Shown here: positions 36,329 through 49,200 of the stretch, piece after piece
How positions within the stretch are numbered: position 1 is the first letter of the stretch
How the letters are laid out: the number at the start of each line of letters is the position of its first letter
Assembly: GCA_963978905.1 (NCBI GenBank)
Contig: OZ022259.1
Location: forward strand, 31,535,994 to 31,599,993
Origin: Trichostrongylus colubriformis
Taxonomy: Eukaryota > Nematoda > Chromadorea > Rhabditida > Trichostrongylidae
Length of the DNA stretch: 64,000 bases
Direction: 5' to 3'
Notes under the pieces: generated by a model
What the model saw: the letters and a program-made list of their open reading frames with translations, nothing else
What the model was told of the DNA's origin: nothing
Database searches by the model: none
Position numbers and translations under genes: made by a program

Positions 36329-38864
36329 GCAAAGATGGAAGCTCGAGACGATATCACAGTAAATAAACGTCGCCAACAGAGTAAAGTACACGGATTATGT
36401 TAAAAATGTAACTGTGGGAACAATGAATTCAATAAATTTATGAATAGTATGAAATTCGAGACAAGACCATTACAGATTCGACAACATCAGCCCGAGCAAA
36501 TAACAAACAGTCTGCATCTTTGTACATTGATGCCACAAAACAAGCCTGTGCAACTTAGCAAGGAAAGAGTATTGGCCCGTTATCTTACAGTCAGAGCAAT
36601 GTGATCGAAGAAAATATGAAATCGATGAAAACACTTTAATCCAGAGAAATTGAAAGTTCACAAAATAAAAGTCGACACAAATAGCACACATCGAATACTC
36701 AGCCAACGATGGCTAATCTGTGTGGGACCGCTCGTCAGGGTTGCACATTCGAAATCGCCTGGCCCAATGTCCGGGTTTTTTCAATGCTGAAGGAGGTTGG
36801 ACTCAATTTGAGGTTCTTCAAGATAAACCTTATTAACCTTCAAAATCAGAATGTTCGTATTCGTGACTACCCTACACCTTTTGATGAACAATTGAAAAGA
36901 GCTTCATGTTTTCGCAAGCTTTTCGGAAAGTCTTCGAAAACTCTTCAAATGCCACTGGTTCCTCTCCATCCATGTTCTAGCATTTATAGCTGTTCCTTTC
37001 ATTTTTCAAGATGTAATCACCTCTCTTGTGTGAACTTCTTTTGTTTCTTTTCTCGAAAGGGGCATTTTTGGGCACCCCCTGTACGCAGGATCTTTTTGAT
37101 TTGTAGAGTGGGCTGGTGGGGAAACTCAATGGGAGGTGGTAGGAACAATTTGGTTCCTTGTATTTAGAAAACGGCGAAATCCGTAAGAGGAGGTCTAAGT
37201 AAATACTTTTTAAAGTGTCAAAATAGTAACCCACACGGAAGTCGGAACCCCTGACATTGACAAGTCTTGTCTCGAAAATACGTCCTTCAAACTGCATGGG
37301 GATTCAAAAAATCTCCTTCGGAACTTATAAAAACCTTTAGTTTTCACTTCACAGTCATCATCCTTGAAATTGATACCACACCTCTTTCGAGGGGATCTTC
37401 CTTTTGCCCCAGCTCTTAATAATTTTTATTGTGTTCTATCGCGTACCCATTCGCTATAACTCTGTAACGGAAGTTGAAAATTAATCAACTCAAAGGCAGC
37501 ATTAGGGGAAAGTCGGACGAAAAGTAAAAGAAAGAGTGCACATGAAAGTCGAGATGCCTAGTAACAAGATGGTGGAGAAAAAACGGATGGAAATGGCCCA
37601 AAACCCGTGAAATAGGACCCCCTTTCTACTGTTGATTCTCGACGCGGACGACCTGTCCGTCAAGAGGGGAGTAGTCTGATTTAGTTTTCCATTGGCATGC
37701 TGCCAAGTAAACACAGGGGAATGTTTGGAAATACGACAACATCTTTTTTTGAGTGAGTTTCAAGCTAAAACTGCGAAAGCGCGCCGCAAAACCTCCGATC
37801 CTGCCGTATCTCCTTGGCCGCTCCCACCCAGTCAATCTGGAATTACGCCATTGGGAGGCGGGACCGCTGTGTCCAAGAGGCGGAACCGCTGCATGGTTGC
37901 GGCGTTTTGCAGGGTATCTACAGCTTGGAGGGGCGCTTTTTCACCGGGATTTCGCCACAGATAGCCTTCTTAGGCCCAGGACTACCATGTGAGTGACTTC
38001 TTGTAGGGATTTCTCCATTGCCGCATTACCCCTAATGCTGTCTTTAACCAAGGTTCAAGTTTGGCGCCCATGTTTCATGGGCTCCTCTCCCCTCGTCGCC
38101 GCCGCGCAACTTGGCCTGTCCTCACCAGTCGGAACACTTGCACTACACCCGAGAATCTTGTACACTGAAGCTGACGAAAAATACAGGTGTAATTGTGAGG
38201 CACCACACACTTTCGCGCTGTTGCCTTTCACCATCCCACCTCATTTAATTATAAATCATTCAAACACTTAGGTTTATATTTTTGTCTAGGCCTTAGAGAG
38301 AAGGGGTTCTCCCTAAAATAAGCTGAGCCAAGAGGCATAGACAATAATAGCGTCGTGGGACACAGCGGAGTGCCTCCCCCCTTCCCTCAACAATGGCAAC
38401 GAAGTATTCACCAGCGTGTACTGATTGAGGAGTAGGATGGAATCCGGCAGCACCAAAATGGCTGTTTTCCCCAACTATAGAAGCATCTAACCACGCGGCG
38501 CGCCATAAATGATTTTGATTTAGGTAATAATATAGGTGGGGGAGGGACTCTACTGCGCTTCACGGTTGGTGCAATTTTGTCTAGACTTTTGCCTGAGCCT
38601 TAATTGTAAGAAAACACACCTCTTTCCCAAAATGAGGCTTTGGTGAAAATACACATTCAAGTTTACAATCAGTGGTTATTGGATGGCATCACGTGAAGGA
38701 CGACAGCGTCATATAAGTGCCCTAGCTATATTAGCACCATGATTTATAACAAAGACGCATAATAATCCCAGCTGTCGGACTTGACAACTTCTCTCTTTCG
38801 CCTATGGGTTGTGTTGATTAAGCATACTGTTTAGCAGTTCAAATTATATAAATGGGACCCTTAC
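36329..38864. other. intergenic, no supported gene
   Basis: No family recognised. At 37060-37090 the block GGCATTTTTGGGCACCCCCTGTA looks like one end of a TIR transposon (reverse strand TACAGGGGGTGCCC), similar to family X ends; its partner end was not found. Bases 37780-37980 are GC-rich with several overlapping open frames but no motif. Confidence 0.4.
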
Positions 38865-38999
38865 TTCGTCTAATGGAAAACATCTGCCAATCTTGGCCGA
38901 CAATCTCCATTGAATGCGGAAAACCAGATTATCACCAGCAAAGATTGCCTCAAAAACCTCAGCTCTTCGATGATCCCAACACTCACTGTGTGTAAAGGG
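38865..38999 (-). CDS. possible internal exon of an unknown gene
   Basis: Exactly 45 codons between a good acceptor (CACCAGTGCAG) and a consensus donor (GAA|GTAAGG). It encodes PFTHSECWDHRRAEVFEAIF, AGDNLVFRIQWRL and ends with FPLDE. The exon is clean and phase 0 on both sides, but I recognise no family and found no convincing partner exon between rpl-23 and MOSPD2. It could also be a transposon gene fragment. Confidence 0.35.
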
Positions 39000-40262
39000 C
39001 TGCACTGGTGTCAAGACCTTTACAGGGCACGTTGCGTTCTTCAAACGGGATTACGGTGGTAGTTGTTACCGCCTCCCAAATCGGTCTTTTGCCATTGGTA
39101 GCAGTATGGCGCTAAGGGAGTGAGGGGATCGACCCACACCCCTGGCCCGTCCCCGGGTGTGGGTCGATTCTATCGTGACCCGACCGCGATGCCGCGCCAG
39201 CGGGCGGGGCATGCGGCATCGCACTCCTCGCGGCCAAGATGGCAGGAAACAGGCTTAGAATCATGAAGGGGGACAGTGAATAATTATTGTTCAGTAGGTG
39301 ATACTATTCTCAGAACATTGTATTTAGTCAAGTATCGCCTTATTATGAAGGCGGATAGGCTCTTCCATTGAAAGCGTCTGCCTAAACAACTGTTAACAGT
39401 CTGTGTTCTTTCATTGTTTTTCCACTTCTGTCTTATTCATAGCTTCCGTATAAGTCTTGAAATGGCGAATTCACTACAACGGAAACTGACAGCAATCTTC
39501 GTGGACTGACTTTCATAAGAACTACTGTGGGCAAAGTATTTGGCTTAGAAACTGTCGTGTTACTCTTTGCGGTTATACTGAATGGTGTAGAGGAGCGTTT
39601 TCGTCTTAAAACGGCCATCGAAACAACAAACTCCCAATGGTTAGGCTCTCCTCGTCATTTACCGCGCAAGTGGCTGCGCGCGGCGTGCTCGACGCGACGC
39701 AGTGGGCGTGACGATAGAATCGACCGTCCCCCGGCGGGCCAGTGCACTGTGCTTTGCGTCTCTAAGGCTATGGTTTGAGCGCGAGAGGTCATAGCGCTAA
39801 CCAAATGGGGCTCGACTTAAGCGCTAGGGACGGGGATTCGCTTTGTATAGGCTTAGGCTGATTCGCGTAAGTGATTCTTTAGTCTAATTGACGCGATTTC
39901 TTCGTAATATACTGATAGAAGAGTAGTTTAGTCGTTTTCTTGGTTAGTTAGCTATATCTAGACTTAAAAAACTTCGAGAGTGCCTTTGAGCAGCAGTTGG
40001 GCGCAACCTGTGCTTTTGTTGAGTAGCTTTCTCTAACCCCCTTAACACCGCTAGTATTAATCCAATATGAGCTTATGCTGGAGTCTAATAACCTTCGTGA
40101 GGTATTGTCGCTGATACTCTGCATTAGGATGAAAATCCTTTGTGAGGAAAATGTGAAGTACGGCTCAACGAATAACTTTGATTCTCCAACCTTTTGATTT
40201 CGATCTGCAGTTGTAGTAAAGTTAGATTGATAGATTTATTATTTCGTATATACAAGAGAGCT
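39000..40262. other. intergenic with GC-rich block and one repeat
   Basis: Bases 39115-39240 are GC-rich (GGGTGTGGGTCGATTCTATC), and the reverse complement of part of it recurs at about 39708-39725, suggesting an inverted-arm element with the repeat R copy attached. No gene was seen. The 3' UTR of MOSPD2 should begin just below 40263. Confidence 0.4.
39735..40050. repeat. dispersed repeat R, copy 3
   Basis: Shares CAGTGCACTGTGCTTTGCGT, GGTTAGTTAGCTATATCTAG and GCTTTTGTTGAGTAG with the copies at 17795 and 35582. It is diverged and shortened inside. Confidence 0.75.
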
Positions 40263-43200
40263 TCACAAGTCTTCCTCATAGGTGACTGGTGGCAGAGTCT
40301 CTTTCACAGTGGTGGAAGTTGCTTTGCATTCGGTTTCATTGATTTGCTTTACCAACATTTCAATAGCAGCCTCCAAGGTACTGTAGTTTGATTTTTCATA
40401 CATCAATAAGACCACTAAAGCAAAGAATAGTGTCAATGTGGCAAACATAAGTGTTCGCTGGGAGCGCTGTAGCCATTCGCAGTGCATTCGTAGCCGATCA
40501 ATTTGTTCTTGCTGAAAATTTGTCGAATTTCATTTTGAACTTTGCTCAAATGGAATTAACAGGTGTGCTTACCTGGGTGCCGGTGCTGATTTTTCTTACC
40601 ACTTTTTCAGTATTTGATCCTTCACTAGAAGCGTCATCTATCATTCTACACTTTAACTTCTGTTCCACCTTCTTTTCATTGTCCGCGTTTTTCCACAGTT
40701 CGCCGAACATTTCGACATTGCTTTCATCTGTTTCAAGCGCCATGAGGAGGAATTTTTCTTTTGAACAGGAATTCTTGTATTCTGGAAAGTTGTGTTCACG
40801 ATAGTTGATATTCTCAAATCTGGCGTAGCAGTAGAAGTGAAACAGTCGGTTTGCATCATAGGACTTTACAAGGGAAATTGATCAACTCTATCCGACGCAC
40901 ATATACAGGGAATGCCAAAAAAAGTCACTCTGCTGATGGCTTTTTTCCGGCAAATAAACAAAACAGGGAATAATGAAGGGGGGGGGGTAAAGGTAATGGA
41001 GCGAAATACAACTGAATTTTTTTCTATAAACAGATAGCTGTTGTTTACTACTTCGGCCGTCATAAAAATATGAAGCCGTCGGTCAGCGCCGTCGCGCTTC
41101 TGAACACCTTGATCTGGGGCTGCCCGAAAGCTGGCAGAGCCAGCTTCTATGATGGGTTTTTCGCTGGGAGCTTTCAAGGACTTTTGCTTCGGTTTTCGGA
41201 AGCCATGACGTCTCGCTGCACAGACAACACTGCTATGATTAGCATTGTCATTTACCGTGCTTCTGAGAGGTTTTCAATGGTTACAGCCACTACAGCCACT
41301 TGGATGCGAAGGGCGGTGGGAACCTGGACAAACGGAATATTCAAGGGCATCACCCAATATGAATCTTTTCGACTATCCAATGTGGGCGGACCTTAACTAC
41401 GTTAGGGCGATCAATTCGCGGATTTTGCCGTGTTGCGGCGACGCATCATATTGGCATGATAAAAATTCCCCATTCCACTCCTGCAGGTTATTACGGAGTT
41501 CAGCTGCTGAGTTCAGGTACTGTGAAACGTGTCCTTTAATTTGGGGGTGAAAATATCCCGTTGGAATTTGCTAGGTTTCACTAATTCAGTGCTGAAAATG
41601 GAGAAGAAAAGTGACTTTTTTATCGGCACCTGTGTATGCACGTTGACAGAGAAATGTGATGTAAAAAAAAACTGAGATAGAAGTTATACTTCGCGAACAA
41701 TTTGCATTCTGGTCGAGATTTCCTATGAATCGATCTAACGATTCTGCGAAATCGTAAACGCATGAAGTACGCACGGCGTTTGTCGTTATGTCGCCGTGGG
41801 TGGTAAGAAATATCGTAACGAATAGGAACAGTGAAAAATTGTGGTCCCAGGTGAGACTGCGGACCAAGTGATCGACCGCGTCGCCATGTCGCGGCAAATG
41901 CGATTTTGCGATCCTGTGATTTCGCGTTCCGAGAGCTATAGGTGCGGCCACTCCCTTTCAATATGTTTAAAATCCTACCGTTTTGTAAGTAAACACGGAT
42001 GATATCTGTTGATCCTGCTGGAATGAACCCAGTGCTTGGACGAACTCGGAATTTCTCTGGTGACGTTGTCTTAATTTTGAACATCACTGGAGACTGTGAG
42101 AGATTTCTCACGGCCACTATATCCACGTAATCATTAGCATTGTTATCGGTGCGGTTCAGAGTCAGTACATCTCGAGGACTGCAAAGTGTAACTCACCACA
42201 GTAGGATGAAGCGAAAAACGAAACGAAAACGAAAAACGAAGAATTTTCATGAGAAAAAAATTACAAGAAGCACCTTATCTGAAGGAAGGCGTTCCTGATC
42301 CAGTCTACATCGGGACTGCGTAACCTCGCTTCCACCGCCGGTTTCAAAGCTGGTGGAATACCACGTTTCACTGATCCGTTACTAACTTTTCTATTCAGTG
42401 TCAGTGGAGCTTTTCTTACTGCCTCTTCATCATCGTCATCGAAGGTTACGGCCTGTAATACTTTGTTATTAAGCGCACACTCGCTGTGATGTGTGACTCA
42501 GAGGAGCATAATCGTTCTCATCGTAATAGCCGCTAGTGGTGCGCTAGGAATGGGATAATAAAAATCGAATAAAGTAGTAAAAATGATGACAACTCCAGTA
42601 CTACACAGTAAGCGTATGAGGGCAAACATTCATCGTGGCGTTTCATTTCCGCTTCCTAGGCTCAACGCATTGATGAATTTCCTTTCTTTGAGGTTGCAAT
42701 AATCAATTGTTCAACCAATAAATATCCTATGAAAAAAACTAGGAATGACTCATTCAGAATTTTTATCTTTCTGCTGTCTCGTGAAATGCAGCTGACAATG
42801 ACTAGGTGCTTTTTTTTACGCGAGAAGAACTTCCATGCAGATTTCAGAATTTTGAATTAACAGCCCCCCATCTCAAGTTGTATCCATATTCAAAGCGTAG
42901 TTAATGCTATTCGACAATAGTATCTTGTTAGCTTGAATAGCAAATAGAAGTAAATAAAAGATAAAAGAAAAAGAAAAAGGTAAATAAAAGAAAGCAATAT
43001 TCAGAATAGCAACGAAAGCAATATTCAAGGAAGAATGGGGATCCAAAAAACCTCTGCAAAACTCACTCTTTTCATTGGAATTGAGTCAATTCCATTTCTC
43101 TCTGGACTGCGATCCGCGTCGGAGAGTGTGTAATTATTTTCTGGTGGATTTGGTGGTAAGCATTTGGCAAGTTCATCCATAGTAAATTGGAAGGTATCCT

Positions 43201-46200
43201 GGAAAGAGAACTTAAAGTGAATGTTTGGAGGTTTTCTACCGTGAAGTTCCACGGACTCATTGGTTATGAAGAAGATCATCAATACAACGCAAATTATTTG
43301 ACATAGTACGCTACGTTTTATCGAAAAATCAGTCATCGGGCTGTTTTGGAGCTTCCAAGGCCAAAGGTGGCCGCCTACTGGATGTTGTTTTCCAGCATTT
43401 TACGGGATTTAGTACTAGAAATTTTACGGGATTAAGTTCTAAGAAAGGAAGGCCGCAGTATGTGTTGTGGTTGTGGTACGCTGGAGGTTAGACAAGTGTT
43501 TGTGAGAGCAAGTGCGCTTCCAGCAAAGAAAAAAGACCTCTTGCGTTTCTAGAACTCTGGTTAGCCAGGCGACAGCTGCTATGGATACTACGAGAAACGA
43601 CGGGATCGCCCATTACACTTGCGCTGTGTCTCTCCGAACAAGTGCGTCATTTTTAACGCATATTTCGGTGACAGCGCAATGTTCACATATGGTTGTAGCC
43701 GCGGAAATAAATGCGGAAGTATGGTTTTTATGTCAGCGATATCTCTCTATCCGTCAGTAGAGCAGGCCAGTGCCACTTACCAATTCATAAATTATTCGCG
43801 ATGCCTGTTCAGCAAAGGACAAAAGATGAGAAGTGAAGAAGTTGAAATGAAAGCACTCTCCGGCAAGGAACATTTTTAGGCTACCGGAAATATTCATTTT
43901 GGGGTGAAACAGAAAACACCGATGCGATATTTTGAGGCACACTGCGTTGCCACCATGAGCGCTGTGTGAAATCGAAGGTAAGAGTCACATCGGCTTTTCT
44001 TGCATCACACCCATTCTCATTACTGCTGTGAGTTGACGGTTTTTTTCCGGACATACTTGCTCCATTTTAAAGTTGAGGAATGGGGTCTTCCGTTTGCAAC
44101 TGCTATCCTCGATATTCCTAGCTCGCGTTTTCTCACTAATAGTTCGCAGAACAAGTTCGCTCAAAGATGGAGTCCACTCGCGAAAGGACAAAACGGATAT
44201 TAAGCACCGCCTCAACACCTACTGTACAGTCCATTTCGAAGCGCCTGATAGGGCGTGGCCTACGGACTTGGGTGAGAGTGTATCAAACTCTCTCGTTCCG
44301 CCACACACTCTCACTCTTGTCACGCACTCTAACTCTCGCCACACACCCAAATCCGTGAGCCACGTCCTATCAGGCGCTCCGAAATGAAGTATAACTCGAA
44401 AGGGGGGCGACTCTCCGGTTTCGCATGTGAAGTTGCAGCATGGTATAGTTCCAGGTGTCTACCCTTATGCCAGAATTCCGCAATGCGGCGGGCGATGTGG
44501 TACGCTATACTGCGAGCCAAAGACGTCTTTTGGTAACCGAAGGATCACCTTATCTCACGACCAAAATGAAGCAATCATTTTGGGTCCTCGACGGATACGG
44601 TGTCCCTACGTCGCACGACCGCGTGCACGTCGCCTGCCATAGTTCAAAATCCTGACGTAAAAGTCATCAGGGTCGCATTATGGCGTACGAAATGCACTTT
44701 GGGTTCAAAAAATAACGAAATCCGAAATCGGCTAAACTTAGGTTCTCTTTTATGATGGGCCCATATTGATAGGTGGATAATGAGAACTCTGTGAGAACAT
44801 GTGCAATAAGCCGATTTGGAATGAAAAATATAACTGACTTCTCCTCCCATACGTTTCGGTAGATATTTGCTATCGATGAACTGTGTGATGCCTTCTTTAG
44901 TCACATGGTGAAGTTGCGGATGTGCTGGATCTAACCATGACTTCACGACCTGTAGACCACATATTTATGACAGCTCAGTACATATCGTAAGACTGTACTC
45001 ATACTTTGCACCATTTTGCAGTTCTATTACATAGGTCGATACTTTGCCCCTCTGATTTTGCGATCCTGAGTTGCAGAATCACAGAATCGCAATCGCTGCA
45101 TCGCAAGTGCGTTAAAGGCACCGGGAGGGGGGCAAGGGCGGAATAACGTTTACAAAAACAATGGCGTCTGAAAACAAACATATGGGTTCGGTAGATACAA
45201 TGTGTAACGAAACCGGCGTTGAAAAACGCGCCATAGGGCGCTATTTGCCCCCAGGGCGCGCTTCCGTCCGAACTGCAAGCTTCCATGGCCGAGAAACGCT
45301 TCGTTCATTTTAAAGCTTGTCTTCGGCCTGATGTAACCTTATTTTTGAATTATTTCCTCTTTAGACTGTTTTCTAGTGACATATTTTACTTGTTCTTATG
45401 GATCTTCTTAATTGTGCATTTCTACACCTGAAAATCTCAGGGTCAAAAAAGTCGGGAGGAGACGCAACTTTGCGTCGACGTCGAAGCTCCTTTCCCTTAC
45501 TAGGCTTAGGCTAAAATTGATATCCCCTCCTCCCACATTAAAAAGCATCTGTCAAAGCATAGGTCTCATCTGCTTTAGCCTAACCCTAGGAAGGGAAAGA
45601 AGCTTTGAAGTGGGTGAATATTTTGCGTCTCCCCCCCCCCCCCCCCCCCGACTTTATTTGACCCGTAAGTACATCTAGAAACAATATAAGAAAGAACAAA
45701 GTAAAAATCAAAAGGAAAAAACAAATCTATAATAGAACCATCCTCTTTTGGCACCATGCCATGGCGTCAAATTGGCGAGTTTGTGCAATGGCGGCCACTC
45801 AAACTCGTCCACACTGCGTCTGTTCTACAGTAAGCCAAAATTACCCCCTCCTGGTGTCTTTAAGCTCGTGTCACTAGCCATGGTGAGCAGTACAGAGCAA
45901 AGAGTACAAAGGTTAAATACAAAAAAAAAATGAAATTTCAAGTGTAACAGACGGCGGGCGTGCATCGCAAGGCTGAATGTGGTGCGATCCATGCGTCCTA
46001 TATAACTAGGTTTTAAAAGCGAATGCCGTGTTCTATTTAGGCCTACGACACAGTAGCGCCTGAGAACCAACTAATTGTAAGTATTGAGTTGGCACATAGC
46101 GAAGTAGACGCCACGTTCGACTCTCTATGAACCTCGGCATTGATTCAATTATTGTATACGATGTTCAACTGCTTGAAGGTTGTTAACCCCCTATTTTAAT

Positions 46201-49200
46201 TTTAATCTCTTTTTATTTTAAAAAATCTTGTTAACAACTTCCAAGCAGTTGAACATCGTATACAATAATTGTAAGTATTGCGTTCGTTCCCACGCCGAGT
46301 CGCGATCCGGTCCTAAGGATACGGGTGTGTAGCGTTTAGACGAATTTTCGCGCGGCCGCCCACGGCGAATGCGAGTTGTTTGTAGTTTTATATGTTGAAG
46401 CAACAACAACCACAACATAGGCGAACTTTCAAAGCTTCTAATCTGCAATTTTTGAAGGTCCCTAACGGTGCCAGCCCACTGCATCCTGACCGGAATTTCA
46501 ATCAACTGCGGTAAGTCGTGCTGATGGCGCCGCAATGCGAAAACTCGACCAAAAGCTATACTCCCTCTCCAACAACAACTCGTAAAATCGCGGGATCGTA
46601 GTTTCTTAAGTGGTAAAGCATAGCTGCGATCCAAATACTGGAGAATGACTCACCTTCCATGATGCATTAAACATTGGTGGCGATTCAAAAATGATCATGT
46701 CATGAACAATATTAGGGTAGTAGTACTTGACCGCATGCAGAATGAATTTAAAAATGTTGAGATCCTGCAAATTTGACACATCGTATACAGTCCATTTCGG
46801 AGCGCCTGATAGGGCGTGGCCTACGGACTTGGGTGAGTGGCGAGTGTGAGTGTGTGCGAGAGTGTGTGGCGGGGTGAGAGAGTTTGATATACTCGCATCC
46901 AAGTCCGTAGACCACGCCCTATCAAGCGCTCCGAAAGGAACTGTACATGTTGGGACTAACTACAATCCATTTCGCACCGCTTGATTGGGCGTGGCCTGCG
47001 GGCTTAGGTGAGAGTGTATCAAACTCTCTCACTCGCCACACACTCTCACTCTTGCCACGCACTCTCACTCTCGCCACTCAGGCCACGTCTAATCAAGCGC
47101 TGCGAAATGGACTGTACTTTAGTGTGTAACGTACCATATTCCTCATGCTGGTGCCAGTCATATCGATTACAATCGTTAAAGGGTCAGCTTCTGTATCCAT
47201 GGTGTGACGCTCCAGCCAGAATATGAAGACATTTTCAAAACCGGTGTCATCTGGTCTGTATTGCGCGAGATTAATCCACACTGAAAACACATAGCTTGGT
47301 GGACATGGAGACGGTGAATATGAACTCGGATAAAAAGCAGCCACATAAACTAATGGGGGGACCATATTTCCGGAACATAAGCAATATACGCCCTTTTCTT
47401 GTTTAAAATGCTAAATCTACAAAATCTACAATGCTACAATCTCTTCGACCGATGCGTGGCTCTCTATCGCGTCGCCGAGTGCGAATGCAGTCAGGTCTAT
47501 GCCACTTGGTGAAATACGCGTAGCGGCTCAACTCAGGGCGCCATGGATGCGAGCTAAGCGCCGTATTGGTTGGGTCCCATAGCGATGACGATGGATTGCG
47601 CCTTAGTCTAGGTGTGATCGCTTTAGGACCCAACTAATACGGCATCCTTAAGCACCTATAACATTGATCTGCACGTGATTTGTGCGAGCCGGGTGCTCTT
47701 TTGTAGTTCGGTCCTAAAACGATTACCGTATGTGCTCTGAAATGAGCTGTCAAATAGTTTATCGCTTTGGGACCCAACTACGTTCGGCGCTCATGCTCCG
47801 CTCTCGCGTCGCATGCCGGCGTTGCAACAATTCTTTCCTGGTGGCATACTCTCTTGTAGTTCAGTAGCTTTGGAAGACTATCAAAAAGGGATGGTCATAA
47901 GGCAGAAAAGTCCCTCTCAACGTGATTTTCCAGCGGACGTCTTCAAGAAGCATTCATACTCGAGCACACTGCGCCAGTGATCGTGCCAACGTGTGCGGTG
48001 CCCGCCTTGTGACAACTGTCATCGCTGTAATCGGAATGATAGTGGAGCAGGAATTCAGCTTTAGCACGCTCGGAATAGGCTTCAGCACTAATATTATCAG
48101 CGCGCGCTGTAGCTCTTGGATAGTTCTGACTGCTGACAACTACTGTGTCTGCCCGTATGGTCTGTCGAGACGAGACCTTTCTTGATAGCAATGATTCGGA
48201 CTTGTCCTACCTTGGATGCACTCACGGCCTTGCGCCGTTCTATAAGGAAAATCTCCATCTTTCTTTTTCAGTGCGATACACCTTTATATTGTCGTCCATG
48301 GCTCTGCATTCATTTTATGAGTTCCCTAGCACTTCCCCTCCCATAATTTGCGGCAGCTGTCATGGAAATGTAAGAATCGATCGAACACTATCAATCAACT
48401 AGAATTAACCCATGGTTTCTGCTCGAATTGCCTTTTTACAGCTATTTATAGAACATATCAGAACATACGCTGTTGATGACCATAGTTGGTACTACGATAC
48501 TAACGGAGGAAACGAGTATTATGCTTGCGATGATACTGTTATGATCATTAGCTGTGACCCATTACACATGCAAAGCACCTTCACGGGCACATTCTTGCTT
48601 AAAGGAATCGTCCACGGAAAATGAGTTTTTGTGTTACCCATATATTTATGTTGTATTGGGCTAATGTTGGCCTCATGCAAAATTTCACGCGAAAAAATGT
48701 GAATCTGGCTGAGATACAGCACCACAAAGTGCGGTCCCAGTGGGCGGGGCCTCTGTGTAAAAGCCTCGTCCCGTCTTCCGCCGCCGTTGGGAACGGAGAG
48801 TGGGACTGTTTACATAACCTTCTGTTCCTACAATGCGTCTCAGACCACGGCGGACGCGGAACGAGGCTTTTACACAGAGGCCCCGCCCACTGGGACCGCA
48901 CTTTGTGGTGCTGTATCTCAGCCAGATTCACATTTTTTCGCGTGGAATTTTGCATGAGGCCAATATTAGGCAAATACAACATAAATATATGGGTAACACA
49001 AAAACTCATTTTCCGTGGACGATTCCTTTAAAAGTAATTTATACTATCTTTGTTTACACCTGTAACTTGATAATCAACAAAAGACCAGTGATGAACTTTT
49101 TGTGAGCTGGGCCATTAATTATTTTTGATTTTTTTCTAATATTTTTTAGGTGCTATCGCAATGAGGGGGGGCATACTAAAAGTTGCACATCTAAGCATCT

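Noticed and set aside
36709..37167. 152-codon plus-strand open frame next to rpl-23
   Set aside because: No motif, no splice context, and it runs through a transposon-end-like sequence near 37085.
45631..45650. Long C run
   Set aside because: It is the expanded homopolymer at the end of a family G MITE; length may also be a sequencing artefact.
48599..49031. Two 136-codon open frames, one on each strand, with almost the same protein sequence
   Set aside because: They are mirror readings of the hairpin MITE arms, not genes.
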